Below, piece by piece: positions 35,091 through 44,210 of a DNA stretch of 64,000 bases; position 1 is the first letter of the stretch, and each line of letters begins with the position of its first letter. This DNA comes from Sphingomonas sp. KRR8 (lineage in GTDB: Bacteria; Pseudomonadota; Alphaproteobacteria; Sphingomonadales; Sphingomonadaceae). The notes below the pieces were generated by a model that was given only the letters and a program-made list of their open reading frames with translations, ran no database searches and had not been told where the DNA came from. The stretch spans positions 2,600,001-2,664,000 of the forward strand of contig NZ_CP097462.1 of NCBI RefSeq assembly GCF_023559245.1, written 5' to 3'. The translations under genes and the position numbers were made by a program.

Positions 35091-35596
35091 CGATACTCCT
35101 CGGATGCGATGGAAGCACCCGACGAGTGCACGGCCGGATGACGCCAAACGAGCCAGGCGGCTCGATTTGGTTAACAAGGCTGCACGAGTGATGTTCCGCA
35201 GATGAGAGGTACGGGATTTAGCCTGTAATGGCTTCGGCGCTTTAAGTGAGTACCTTGCCTTCGCCACCGCCCAAATTTCGGCCGGCACAGATTGCCAGTC
35301 GCGGTGCGAGCGGGTTCGCATGCCGCCTATCTGCTGCCAGTTTAGGCAATGACGATTCTAAGATATGCCCGCAACGGGTCGCAAGCGCCGACTACCGGAC
35401 GTTTGTAAATCCGCCAGCTTCGGACATCAGCATTGGCAGCTTCCTACGAGGTTATCCTGCAAATTAGCGAAATCGGTCTTTGCAGGATAACCGGCCGGAA
35501 AACAGTCCGATCGCGCAAGTTGCCGGCGCCCCGTGGGCTAAATGTGGGCCCCGGCTCCTCGAAGCACGGGAGTGGTGGGTTGGCGAACCATCCTGC
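35091..35596. other. 506-base gap between the CHRD gene and an integrase remnant
   Basis: On the minus strand GGAAC (35197-35193), 16 bases and TGTT (35176-35173) form a possible EcfG-type promoter 83 bases before the CHRD gene, one base from the usual GGAAC-N16-CGTT. A fragment resembling the intergenic repeat (GCAACGGGTCGCAAGCG) begins near 35370. Open frames here look like noise and are not supported as genes. Confidence 0.35.
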
Positions 35597-35835
35597 TCAG
35601 ATTTCGGTCGCTTCGGCCAGCGCCAAGGCATCTTCAACTTCCACGCCAAGGTACCGAACGGTTGTCTCGATCTTGGTAGACCGAGTAAGACCTGCACAGC
35701 CCGCAGATTTCCTGTCTGCTTGTAGATCAGGGCTGCTTTCGTGCGTCGCAGCGAATGGGTTCCGTAGTCTTCTCGTCGCAGACCGATCGCAGTCACCCAT
35801 TCGTCGACCAGGCGAGCATATTGTCGGGTACTCAT
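35597..35835 (-). pseudogene. C-terminal fragment of a tyrosine recombinase, frameshifted
   Basis: The frame from 35835 reads MSTRQYARLVDEWVTAIGLR..., the catalytic region of a phage-type integrase with HSLRRTKAALIY (Arg of the R-H-R/W-Y set), as far as VLLG. A one-base deletion near 35678 then shifts the frame; the other frame continues TKIETTVRYLGV, with the catalytic Tyr (TVRYLGV), to the natural end ALAEATEI. Both halves belong to one gene that lost its N-terminal part and one base. It is a relic of a mobile element. No attachment site or further element genes could be recognised. Confidence 0.8.
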
Positions 35836-35995
35836 ATGCGCGAGCCGATCAACGCGGCTCGGGAACGTGGACGTCGCTACGACTTGAATGGTCGTCTTGG
35901 TACCAGCCCGGCAAGTTCAAATCTTCAAGCTGATGTTAAGCCAGCTTGATCATAGATGGACGGGCCCGAATTAGCCGCTTAGGACCGATAAGTAG

Positions 35996-37009
35996 ATGCC
36001 CGTGCCAAATGCCTCGAAGCGTTCCGATGCTCCCAAGCAGCTATACCTGAACCCCATCATCGACTGCGACTTCCCTGACCCGGCCATCGTCCACGCGCCG
36101 GATGGATATTATTACGCCTACGCAACGCAGGCACTGCGTGAGGACGGGTGGGTCAACGTCCAGGTCGCGCGATCAGCGGACCTCATTGAATGGCAATATC
36201 TTGGTGATGCGCTGCCCGCGAAGCCGCGCTGGGCGAGCACAACGCAAGACTTTTGGGCTCCAAGCGTCATCTTCGATGGCACGACCTATTTCATGTACTA
36301 CTCGGCCACCCCCGACGTCTGCGAAGTGCACCAGCGGGGGCACGCGCTTGCCGTTGCGACTTCGAACTCACCTGCCGGCCCGTTTGTCGACATGGGAGAG
36401 CCCCTTTTGCTCGGTGTGGGATTCGAATTCATCGATCCTATGGCCTACGATGACCCGGTCACCGGCAAGCATCTGCTCTACTGGGGTTCCGGGTTCCAGC
36501 CCATCAAGGTTCAGGAACTCGCGGCCGATCGGAGGTCGTTTGCAACTGGCAGTGCGCCTATCGACCTGATCTGGCCAAATGGTGAGCAAGGCAGCTTTCC
36601 TCGGCTCGTTGAAGCATCATGGGTCATCCGGCACGAAGACTTCTTCTACCTGTTTTACTCGGGTGACAATTGCTGCGGCCCTCATGCGGAGTACGGGGTC
36701 ATGGTCGCGCGCTCGAAGAGCGCGACAGGGCCGTTCGAGACTCTCGAGCAAGCCAAGGGTGTTCCTCACAGCCTGATGTTATCTAGGAGCGATCGCTGGC
36801 TCGCGCCTGGACACAACTGCATCATCAAGGATGAGGCGGGGCAAGACTGGATCGTTTATCATGCGATCGACATCGAGCGGCCCCGGCAGCGGCAAGAGGA
36901 CGAGATCAACAGCCGCCGAGTGCTGCTGATGGATCGCATCGAATGGCGTGACGGGTGGCCGCATGTGGGAACCCCCTCAGTCAGCCTGCAACCTTCACCC
37001 GTCGTTTAG
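35996..37009 (+). CDS. Glycoside hydrolase family 43 protein
   Basis: A 337-residue five-bladed propeller glycosidase. The GH43 triad is visible: Asp28 in DFPDPA (base), Asp147 in FIDPMAY (pKa modulator) and Glu206 in RLVEASWV (acid). GH43 enzymes cleave arabinans or xylans; substrates include arabino-oligosaccharides. No signal peptide is seen, so it may be cytoplasmic. Its end overlaps the convergent GH1-like gene by four bases. The region probably serves plant-polysaccharide or oligosaccharide use, but no transporter is adjacent. Confidence 0.88.
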   Translation: MPVPNASKRSDAPKQLYLNPIIDCDFPDPAIVHAPDGYYYAYATQALREDGWVNVQVARSADLIEWQYLGDALPAKPRWASTTQDFWAPSVIFDGTTYFMYYSATPDVCEVHQRGHALAVATSNSPAGPFVDMGEPLLLGVGFEFIDPMAYDDPVTGKHLLYWGSGFQPIKVQELAADRRSFATGSAPIDLIWPNGEQGSFPRLVEASWVIRHEDFFYLFYSGDNCCGPHAEYGVMVARSKSATGPFETLEQAKGVPHSLMLSRSDRWLAPGHNCIIKDEAGQDWIVYHAIDIERPRQRQEDEINSRRVLLMDRIEWRDGWPHVGTPSVSLQPSPVV

Positions 37010-38154
37010 TGGCGTCCACCGCCTGCCACTTTGGGTCTTCTGTCCGGCTCGCAGGCAAAAAGCATCTGCTGCATCTGTAGCTCGCCTAACAGGCGCGCGT
37101 CGATGTTCCGGGTCCCGTTCGCCAAGATCGTGGACAGGAGGCCAGTCTCGGCATACCTCGAGTTGTCCCAGCCAGGGTACGCGGTAATTGGGTACCAGCA
37201 GATGCCCCTCATATCGGCGCCGCCCACCATCGCATCTCGAACTTCGTGGCTTACGTAATGGAGCCAAGAGGCCTTTCCCGTACCCTCCGCTCCTGTCTCC
37301 GAGAGCATCATCGGTTTCCGATACCGAGAGGCCATCTCGATGAGCATGTGGCTTAACGCCCGATATTCGTGATGACCCATCGGAATGGTGGGACCTTCGA
37401 AATACCATTGATTGTGAGGATAGAAGTTCCATCCGATCACGTCGATCAGGTCGGCGCTTCCGCCAAGCTCCGGCCGGGCAACTCCGAGAAGCCAGTCATA
37501 GGCCTCGTACATGCCCTGCAGGTTCTGCTTCGCCTTCCTAACGGTCTGCCGACGACGATTGTGGGGTGCGATGTGGATGAGAGGCTCAGCTCCGATTATG
37601 ATTGTGTCCGGCCAATCCTGTTTGATGGCAGTGGATGCAGCGATAGCCGCCCGGACCAAATGGCTCTTGAACCAGCCGTGTTCCATCGTGCCTACGGGTG
37701 GAAAATAGCCTTCGCTCACGGCCCAAGCCATGAAGTTTATCTCATTCAAAAGGCAGATGCATGCTGGCCGGCTGCTCACCGACCGGTGTACCCTCATCGC
37801 AGCTACAGCGAAGTCGGCGAAGCGGTCAGGGAAATCTGGCGCGCCCTGGTCAAGATGATCGGGTGAGCCGTAGTGGAAAAGATCCCAGATAATCTGCAAG
37901 CCGAGCCGCTCGGCGGCCTCAAGGCCGGGCAGCCAACTCGACCAGTCGTACCTGCCCGGCGTCCTGCCGATAAGGTGCCATCTCAATCCGTCGCGGATGG
38001 TCTTCAAGCCCAATTTTGCGAGAACATCGTAGTCTTGCAAGATGTGTTTGTCGTGAGACGTGGCCCTGATCAGGTCGAGGCGCACTCCATCCCGCCGCCG
38101 GTGAGACGAACATTCAAATCCCGCCTGAAGGAAGCTATCGAAGCCTGCATCCAT
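37006..38154 (-). CDS. Family 1-like glycoside hydrolase (TIM-barrel)
   Basis: A 382-residue retaining glycosidase of a GH-A (TIM-barrel) type close to GH1 or a related family. It begins MDAGFDSFLQAGFECSSHRR, a pattern I recall from sphingomonad beta-glycosidase-like proteins. The likely acid/base is Glu138 (CLLNEINF) and the nucleophile Glu286 (LSETGAEG). No signal peptide. It converges with the GH43 gene, so the two are not one operon; shared regulation is unproven. The sugar specificity cannot be read from the sequence. Confidence 0.8.
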   Translation of the reverse strand: MDAGFDSFLQAGFECSSHRRRDGVRLDLIRATSHDKHILQDYDVLAKLGLKTIRDGLRWHLIGRTPGRYDWSSWLPGLEAAERLGLQIIWDLFHYGSPDHLDQGAPDFPDRFADFAVAAMRVHRSVSSRPACICLLNEINFMAWAVSEGYFPPVGTMEHGWFKSHLVRAAIAASTAIKQDWPDTIIIGAEPLIHIAPHNRRRQTVRKAKQNLQGMYEAYDWLLGVARPELGGSADLIDVIGWNFYPHNQWYFEGPTIPMGHHEYRALSHMLIEMASRYRKPMMLSETGAEGTGKASWLHYVSHEVRDAMVGGADMRGICWYPITAYPGWDNSRYAETGLLSTILANGTRNIDARLLGELQMQQMLFACEPDRRPKVAGGGRH

Positions 38155-38247
38155 CAGCTAACCAAGACAAGCCCAACATTTCGCAGGCATGTTCGTCTCC
38201 TTGGCTCACGATCCAGGATTGAGCATCATTGACGCAGTCGCCAAAAC

Positions 38248-38397
38248 CTACGGACGTGAGGTCTGGTTCTGCTTTACGGCCACCTTTTTGGGACCTTGCT
38301 TGCTTTTGGACGGTCCCTTGCCTTTAGCTAGCGACTGCTCAAGACTTTGCTCTCCCATGTCGGGCCCAGGCTTCCTCTGATCTGCCACATTGTCCAT
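38248..38397 (-). CDS. Possible small basic protein
   Basis: A 49-residue, Lys/Gln-rich hydrophilic open frame (MDNVADQRKPGPDMGEQSLE at the start; KGKGPSKSKQGPKK near the end). The composition resembles small sphingomonad proteins of no known function. The ATG at 38397 is chosen; a TTG 12 codons upstream is possible. Short length and low complexity keep this tentative. Confidence 0.35.
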   Translation of the reverse strand: MDNVADQRKPGPDMGEQSLEQSLAKGKGPSKSKQGPKKVAVKQNQTSRP

Positions 38398-38814
38398 GGC
38401 TGTCTGCCACGCCTCTTGGTCAACTTGTTTCAACTTAACGCACAGCCGCTCGCGTTGCTCCGGTTACGAGTGATCGCAGGTTTTGTGTGAGCGCTTCCAA
38501 CTGCAAGCCGCTCCCGGTTGCTCGCATTCCAAGCTCATATGAATGAACGGCTGCTTACGAGAGGTGACCCAGCAACCGCTAACATCAGCAAGTGGGTCTT
38601 TCCGGCCGCAGCCCGTCCTCCGTGAAGGAACGTCCGCTCCTGGGCAGTTGAGATCGAAGCCCCAGCGTCCGAGTGTGGGTCTTTTCAGCCATAGACAGAC
38701 TGCGATGGACGGATGTCCGAACTGTGGGCCAGCTCAATCGCTGCGGAACGTGCGGCGGTGGGTCTTGCCGGTCGTCACCAGGGAGTCCACGATGTTCCAC
38801 AGTTGGAGATCATC
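38398..38814. other. 417-base gap with degenerate repeat fragments
   Basis: Fragments of the intergenic repeat are recognisable (GAATGAACGGCTGCTTACG at 38541, GTCCGCTCCTGGGCAG near 38631, TTTCCGGCCGC near 38599) but their order is scrambled. No gene is supported apart from the following monooxygenase, whose ribosome site TTGGAG is at about 38802-38807. Confidence 0.4.
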
Positions 38815-39114
38815 ATGTCGGTCAAGGTCGTAGCATTTGTAACCGTCAAGCAGGGGCAGGAGGAGGCGTTCGTCGCTGCAGCCCAGCCCTGCATCGCGGC
38901 CTCTCGGGCTGAGACAGGCGTCCTCCGCTACGATCTTTGGCAGGAGGTCGACGGTGACCGGCGCTTCGTGTTCGACGAGCTGTACTTCGACCACGGTGCC
39001 GTTCAGGCGCACATGGCGTCCGACCATTTCAAAGCGTTCGGCTTGGCCGCACGCGACCTAGCTGCCACACGGCCAAGCATCACCGTCGCCGAAGCCATTG
39101 AGGTGGCCAGTTAG
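38815..39114 (+). CDS. Antibiotic biosynthesis monooxygenase-family protein
   Basis: A 99-residue dimeric alpha-beta barrel protein of the ABM/YgiN group (MSVKVVAFVTVKQGQEEAFV at the start; FDELYFDHGAVQAHMASDHF in the core). Such proteins act as cofactor-free quinol monooxygenases or bind small aromatic molecules. The ATG at 38815 follows GGAG; in-frame codons upstream back to 38713 lie in degenerate repeat DNA and are rejected. It stands alone. Confidence 0.85.
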   Translation: MSVKVVAFVTVKQGQEEAFVAAAQPCIAASRAETGVLRYDLWQEVDGDRRFVFDELYFDHGAVQAHMASDHFKAFGLAARDLAATRPSITVAEAIEVAS

Positions 39115-39225
39115 CCGCTAGTCTAGCAGATTGAGCCAACGTCCGGTCTCATGAAGCGCTTGAAGCACAACTCAGCGTCAGTAAGACGGTCTGCTCATTT
39201 CGAGGCAGTGTCTGGGCCCGGGTGG

Positions 39226-39486
39226 TTACCTCAGCTGGCTGTCTTTGCTGCCGCGACGATTGAACGCTGCGGCGAGTGGTCGGTCGCGGGCGCTTTGGCA
39301 CTTCACGCAGGTACGAACACCAGGCACCGCGTGGCGGCGACCCTCGGGGATGTCGTCGCCACAGATCACACAGAACGGCTCACTCGCTCCGCTCGGCATA
39401 TTTGCCCGAGCAGCCAGCACGGCGTCCGCAACTGTATCGTCGATCTGCTCCTGAACCGCTCCGTCGCGCGTCCAACCACCGGCCAT
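39226..39486 (-). CDS. DksA/TraR-type C4 zinc-finger protein
   Basis: An 86-residue protein with the zinc finger CVICGDDIPEGRR and CVKCQ near the C-terminus, as in phage TraR and YbiI-like proteins. TraR-like proteins bind RNA polymerase and imitate DksA plus ppGpp. The N-terminal helical part (VQEQIDDTVADAVLAARANM) carries Asp residues where DksA has its coiled-coil tip, but is short, as in TraR. The ATG at 39486 follows GGAGAGG. It is separated by 232 bases from the six-gene operon upstream on the same strand. Confidence 0.75.
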   Translation of the reverse strand: MAGGWTRDGAVQEQIDDTVADAVLAARANMPSGASEPFCVICGDDIPEGRRHAVPGVRTCVKCQSARDRPLAAAFNRRGSKDSQLR

Positions 39487-39718
39487 CTTGCCTCTCCTTT
39501 CACGGACATATGGGGAGCAGAAGGGGCCAGTACCATTCAGAGCAAATTTAGGAGTGGAGGCTTTGAGGTAGCCAATCAAGCCGCGAGGAGGGGCGCTTAC
39601 GGGCCTTATCAGACGCGGATTGCTAAAAGGCGGACCTGCGAGCTTCTCGCCTACGAGCTACACGCGCGAGTGCAGTGTCCGTTAACAGATACAATCACAC
39701 CGGCACGGTGATAGGCAC

Positions 39719-40042
39719 CTAGGCTTCGGTCCGCACTGTTTCGGCCCGGAACCAGAGCCGGCAGAGCTCGGCGCGGCGGACCAGGCCAAGCTTCGCGAAA
39801 ATCTGCCGCAGATGGCTCGACACGGTGTTTGGCGAGATATCGAGCAAGCGAGCAATCTCCTTGTTGGACGAGCCCTCGGCGACCAGGGCGGCAATCTGGC
39901 GCTCGCGCTCCGACAGGCACGCGAACGGATTGCTTGGTGTCGCCCCGGTCAGCCAGCGATCCGGCGTCGGCGCCGGCCGGGGAGGGGTCAAGAGCAGCGA
40001 TCCCTGAGCGGGCTCGACGAGCAGCAGCTTGTGCGCGTTCAT
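39719..40042 (-). CDS. LuxR-type HTH DNA-binding protein, last gene of the six-gene operon
   Basis: A 107-residue protein with a LuxR/NarL-type HTH (about 43-100: [20 protein letters not shown], then [12 protein letters not shown]). No receiver or ligand-binding domain is present; the first 40 residues are Pro/Leu-rich and unlike known sensors. It is encoded 28 bases after the 375-residue protein gene and in the same direction, so it probably belongs to the operon and may regulate it. The ATG at 40042 follows GGAGGAG by eight bases. HTH-only LuxR proteins often act as regulators fed by another component. Confidence 0.75.
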   Translation of the reverse strand: MNAHKLLLVEPAQGSLLLTPPRPAPTPDRWLTGATPSNPFACLSERERQIAALVAEGSSNKEIARLLDISPNTVSSHLRQIFAKLGLVRRAELCRLWFRAETVRTEA

Positions 40043-40070
40043 AGGCAGCACTCCTCCCGCTGTTTTCTAG

Positions 40071-41198
40071 TCAGGAAGTCCGGGCAAGCGGGGCGCGGAA
40101 AGGCACCACATTGCTGCCCCCTGAAGCTCCGTCCTGACTAAGGCCAATCGACTCGGCGCTGGTGCGCCAATCATCACATGGATCAATGATCGCCTCAAGG
40201 AAGGCCTCGAAATCAATCCGGACCTGGCTGAGCAGATAATCCTCAGCCAGCCAGTTCAGGATGGCGCGTCCCGAGGTCGCCATGCGGCTGCGCTGCGACG
40301 TCAGTGGCACCTCCACGAAGTAGCGCTTCATCACTTCTTCCAGGACATCCCACGCGCTGTCGGCGCCGAAGAGGCTGCGCACGTCGGCCGAGCCAAGCAC
40401 CGCGAAGGCTTCACGCAACAGGATCAGAACCTCGCTGCGCAGCACGGCAATGTTGCCGTAGGAGACCTGCTTGAGGTTGTGGCGCAGGTCGAGCCCTGAG
40501 CGGCGTACCACGGCCATGCTGCCAAAGGTCTCGCGCGTGCCGTCCGGTCGCAACACCTCGGACACGCGCTTGTCGCTGAAGTAGCGGCTGACATGCTCGC
40601 AGAAGTTGCTCAGCAGGCCGTGGAACGCACTGTTCGGCTCGGCCCCTGCGGGTGTCGGGACGCTCGTATACCCAAAAACCTTGCGGTAGGCGGCGTGGCG
40701 CTCACCGGCGGTGAAGCGCAGCACCTTTTTGCGGTCATACTGGTAGAGTGCCATCGCGCCCGGACCGTCCGACAAACGCACTTCACCCGAGCGAAATAGC
40801 GTCTGGAGCTTGAGAACGGCACGGAACACGCCAGCGCGCTCATGCTGGTAGAGGTAGTAGAGGTCGGCCACCGCCAATAGGCGCTCGCGGCGGATGTCAT
40901 TGTCATAACTCGGCACGCTGGTTGGTGCCGGCGCATCCCCGGCATCGCGTGCGACCGTCGGCCCAAGCCCGATGAGATTGGCAAAACCTCCGTCGGGCGG
41001 TTGCCGATCGGCAATCGTGCCTTCGATCAGGCTTTGGGCGGAGTCGACATAGCTATTGAGCAGTTCGGCGCCCGATGAGGGGCCGGCGGCGAGCTCGTCA
41101 CGCGCGGCGACGACCAGGGCGCTGCGCAGCCCCTCAAGCTTGGCAAGCAGCTCGTCATAGTCGCGGCGAGTAATCGTGGGCATCACGGGATCGGTCAT
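40071..41198 (-). CDS. Unrecognised protein of the six-gene operon (375 aa)
   Basis: A 375-residue, mostly helical, soluble protein without signal peptide or membrane segment. Notable parts: a Tyr-rich helix LADLYYLYQHERAG-like region (about 108-120), a basic region with RKKVLRF and RHAAYRKVFGY, and a C-terminal helical bundle. It has no motif of a known enzyme that I can see. It overlaps the preceding gene by four bases and has a good ribosome site (GGAG, seven bases), so it is made with it. Function unknown. Confidence 0.7.
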   Translation of the reverse strand: MTDPVMPTITRRDYDELLAKLEGLRSALVVAARDELAAGPSSGAELLNSYVDSAQSLIEGTIADRQPPDGGFANLIGLGPTVARDAGDAPAPTSVPSYDNDIRRERLLAVADLYYLYQHERAGVFRAVLKLQTLFRSGEVRLSDGPGAMALYQYDRKKVLRFTAGERHAAYRKVFGYTSVPTPAGAEPNSAFHGLLSNFCEHVSRYFSDKRVSEVLRPDGTRETFGSMAVVRRSGLDLRHNLKQVSYGNIAVLRSEVLILLREAFAVLGSADVRSLFGADSAWDVLEEVMKRYFVEVPLTSQRSRMATSGRAILNWLAEDYLLSQVRIDFEAFLEAIIDPCDDWRTSAESIGLSQDGASGGSNVVPFRAPLARTS

Positions 41199-42880
41199 GA
41201 CGCTGCTCCTTGGCGCGAGGTCTTGGGGGGCTTCTTCGAGGAGGTGGTGGGACCACCCCTCGCATCGGTAAGTTGGCGCGTAAGGTCCTGTGCCGAGCCG
41301 ATCAGCTGCTGCAATCCGTCCATGCGCTCGACTAGGTCATCGTCCTCAGGCACGTCGAGCCGGCGCAGCTCGCCTCGGCAATTGCCAATCACGCTCGCCA
41401 AGGTCCCTAGCGCGCCATGAATGTCTCGCACCGCCTCCGGGCGGAGATCGGCGTAGGCTCGATCGGACAGGCCAAAGCTGTCTGCTAGCTCGGCCAACCA
41501 GTCGAGCGCTTCGTCCAGCTCGTCGGCCAGGTAACGAGGGGGCTCGTCCTCGCCTCGGAGACGGGCCCCGACCCAAGCGGCAGCGGCAGGGCTGTCGTCC
41601 ATTGCCGCGCGGATGCCGTCGACTTGGGTGGCGACCGCCTCGAAGATGGTGCGTAGGTGGTAGGAAGCCTCGCTGCGCTGCAAGCTGCCCTCCTGACCTG
41701 TGAGCTGGCGCCGAAGGGTGGCGCTCTGCTCAAAGAGCTGCTCCACAAGCGCCTTCAACTCATCGTGAGTGGTCACGGCCAGCGTCGAGCCAAGTGCGTT
41801 CACTGCCTCATCGAGCCGGCTGCGCAGATCGCTCCAGCCTGCCGGCGGGACGCAGTTGAGCAGGCCAAGAGCGATGAATTGTTGCCCGAGTGCCTGCGCG
41901 AATGCGGTGAGCGCATGCTTGCAGCGAAGCCGCGGCGGCCCGCCGGCCCGACCGGCTAGGTCCCGCAGCCGGTCAAGCTGCGCCTCCACGCGTGCCCGGG
42001 CTGAGTCGATCCTCGCGGAATCGGTCAGCGGCCAAGTTTCGATCGACTGGGCCAACGTTAGCAAGTCATCCAGCATCACGCCGATCTGGCGGGTAGTCGC
42101 AACTGCCAGTTGGGACGCGATGGCGAGACGACCGGCGAGCGGCCCATCGGTGACGCCGCTGCGGTCGAAGGCGCCCGCCCGGGTCAGGGTCGCCCGATAG
42201 CCGCCCAGCGGATCATCGCGCAGCGCAAAGCGGCGGTCGAGCGTGTCCACAAGCCTCGCCACCAGCCGGTCGCCGCCTGCTCCGCGACCGTCGAGTATGC
42301 CCTCGTGATGCGGCAGACCAAGACTGTCGAGGGTGGTGACCAGCTGTTGCTGGACTTTGCTGACGGGCGCGCCTGTGCCGCCGGGAGCGGTGGTTGTCAC
42401 CCGAACCTGGATGGGCGGCGTTGGGCGAGAGCGTTGTCCGGTGGCCATGTTCTGATCCTCCTGTGGGAGCGTGGCGGCGATGAGACCATGTGCATCGCCG
42501 AGAGAGCCGAGCAGCAGTTCGAAGTCGCGAACGGCGTCGAGCAAGTGCACTGCGGCGGGCGCTCCGCCGTCCTGCGCTTCCTTCTCAAGGTCGATCAGGA
42601 TGTCCGGACTTAGCGCGTCACGGATGGCAGCCAGCCACAGCAAACTGTCGTTGAGCGCGGAGGCCCGGGGCACGCCGGGATCGATTGGCGGCCGGCTGGT
42701 CCCAGCTGCGCACAGGCCCCGCAACAGCAGTTCGACACTGCGGCGCTCGCCCTGGCCAGCCTGGAACTCTTCCGCTGCCTTCAGCAGTGCCGCCATTCCG
42801 CGGTCCACGGCCTCAGCCGCAGCCTGGAAATCTTCGGCGGGCGAGCGCGCTTGGGCACCGAAGGAGGGAGACTGCGACAT
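41195..42880 (-). CDS. Unrecognised helical protein of the six-gene operon (561 aa)
   Basis: A 561-residue, Ala/Leu/Asp/Arg-rich protein predicted to be almost wholly helical. An internal Met-rich linker with TTTAPGGTGAP separates an N-terminal ~140-residue part from a longer C-terminal part; a second start inside (MATGQRSRPTPP) is possible. No signal peptide. The ATG at 42880 follows GGAGGAG by eight bases and is four bases downstream of the metalloprotein stop. The tail SSKKPPKTSRQGAAS is basic and low-complexity. I recognise no domain. Confidence 0.7.
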   Translation of the reverse strand: MSQSPSFGAQARSPAEDFQAAAEAVDRGMAALLKAAEEFQAGQGERRSVELLLRGLCAAGTSRPPIDPGVPRASALNDSLLWLAAIRDALSPDILIDLEKEAQDGGAPAAVHLLDAVRDFELLLGSLGDAHGLIAATLPQEDQNMATGQRSRPTPPIQVRVTTTAPGGTGAPVSKVQQQLVTTLDSLGLPHHEGILDGRGAGGDRLVARLVDTLDRRFALRDDPLGGYRATLTRAGAFDRSGVTDGPLAGRLAIASQLAVATTRQIGVMLDDLLTLAQSIETWPLTDSARIDSARARVEAQLDRLRDLAGRAGGPPRLRCKHALTAFAQALGQQFIALGLLNCVPPAGWSDLRSRLDEAVNALGSTLAVTTHDELKALVEQLFEQSATLRRQLTGQEGSLQRSEASYHLRTIFEAVATQVDGIRAAMDDSPAAAAWVGARLRGEDEPPRYLADELDEALDWLAELADSFGLSDRAYADLRPEAVRDIHGALGTLASVIGNCRGELRRLDVPEDDDLVERMDGLQQLIGSAQDLTRQLTDARGGPTTSSKKPPKTSRQGAAS

Positions 42881-42884
42881 CGCT

Positions 42885-44210
42885 TCAGCTCCTCCCCAAC
42901 GTGGCATAAAACGACCGGTAAATAGTCTCGGGGGAAACCTTGCCGCGCGCTAGGGCTAGCCGGGCCGCCCCGATCAGGAAGCGTTCGGGCAGCACACCGG
43001 TGGAATCGCCAGCCTCCAGCCTGACTGCTGCTTCCTGCGTTAGCAGGGCGTGCTTGGGTTCAAATCTTGCGACCTCGGCTAGGCACTTGCCGCCATACTC
43101 GGGACTTGGAGAGTAGCAGATCGCGGTGACCATTGCCGAGATCTGCGCGGGTAGCTTGTCGCGAACCCAGGCTGGCACCTGCGCCCAGGCAGATGAGGGG
43201 TAAAGCTTGTCCCAAGCGGCACGGAACTGTCGGGCGTCGTCCCCAAAGCCCATGCGTTGGAGCAGTTCGATGTTGAGCAGCACACGGATGATTGGAGTGG
43301 GGTGGACGGCCTCGTCCGAGAAGTTGGCCGCGCCGGGGCGCGAACGGCCGACCACGTCCATGAGTGAGCCGACATAGGCGGGCCCGATCAGCAATGTGCC
43401 GGCAAGATCGGCATAGCTTTCCTTATGCCAGCGTGCCCACACGGCCGCGTTGCGGCGAGGCAGCCCGGCCTTGGCGAAGGTCGCAAGGATCTGTCTCGGC
43501 ATGAGCTCCCACAGGCCAAGGTCGTTCTGGAGGTTATGCGAGACCTCGTGCGGAATGGCGCCGAGCGACCACGGATTGATCAGGCGGTGATAAGGCACTT
43601 TCACCAGCGGAAAGGGATTGGCCTTGGCCCCGATCAGCGACAACCGCACGCCCCGGCGGAAGGTGGCCGGGCCGAATCCGGTCTCAAGATAGGTGAACGG
43701 TGACGGGCTCGGGATGGAGCGGGCCCGGCCCAGGCCGAGATAGATCGCCTGGTAACAATCTAGCGCTATCCGATCCATGCCGCTCAGCAGCGTTGCGAAC
43801 GGGCCGCGCCGCTGATTAAACAGGTTGAAGTAGAACTCCCAAAGTTTCTCGACTTCACCCGACAGCGTCTGATGGCGCTCCTTTGCGGTGAGCATCGCCG
43901 CGCAGGCGGCATCATCGCCGCTAACCGCCGCTCGGCAAGCTGCCGCGAGACGCCGGTCTTCGGCCAAGCCCGAACGCCGCGCGGCGCGCAGCATGTCGTT
44001 GACAGCCTCGATGTGCGCCGGACCGGGCGCTTCGGGTCCGCTGCCGAACTCGTGGCGGCGGAAGCAGCGGAGCGCATTGGCATGGCGCCGGGCATTGACG
44101 GACGTGCGCAGGGCGAAGAAGCTAAGCGCGGGAACGGCCCCGCCGCGCACGACGGGACGCGGCCCGGCGATGACGGGGGCGGGAGGTTGACGGAGGGCGA
44201 GGGCGGTCAT
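42885..44210 (-). CDS. Gluzincin-like HExxH protein of the six-gene operon
   Basis: A 441-residue protein with HEVSH at 221-225 and a second acidic ligand candidate, Glu264 in WHKESYADLAG, 39 residues downstream: the HExxH plus E-xx-x-D layout of zinc metallopeptidases of the gluzincin type. Residues around it (IPHEVSHNLQNDLGLWE) are conserved-looking helices. No signal peptide. It may be a peptidase that processes a partner in the operon, for example the acidic protein encoded first. It overlaps the 232-residue gene by four bases (ATGA). No named family is recognised. Confidence 0.7.
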   Translation of the reverse strand: MTALALRQPPAPVIAGPRPVVRGGAVPALSFFALRTSVNARRHANALRCFRRHEFGSGPEAPGPAHIEAVNDMLRAARRSGLAEDRRLAAACRAAVSGDDAACAAMLTAKERHQTLSGEVEKLWEFYFNLFNQRRGPFATLLSGMDRIALDCYQAIYLGLGRARSIPSPSPFTYLETGFGPATFRRGVRLSLIGAKANPFPLVKVPYHRLINPWSLGAIPHEVSHNLQNDLGLWELMPRQILATFAKAGLPRRNAAVWARWHKESYADLAGTLLIGPAYVGSLMDVVGRSRPGAANFSDEAVHPTPIIRVLLNIELLQRMGFGDDARQFRAAWDKLYPSSAWAQVPAWVRDKLPAQISAMVTAICYSPSPEYGGKCLAEVARFEPKHALLTQEAAVRLEAGDSTGVLPERFLIGAARLALARGKVSPETIYRSFYATLGRS

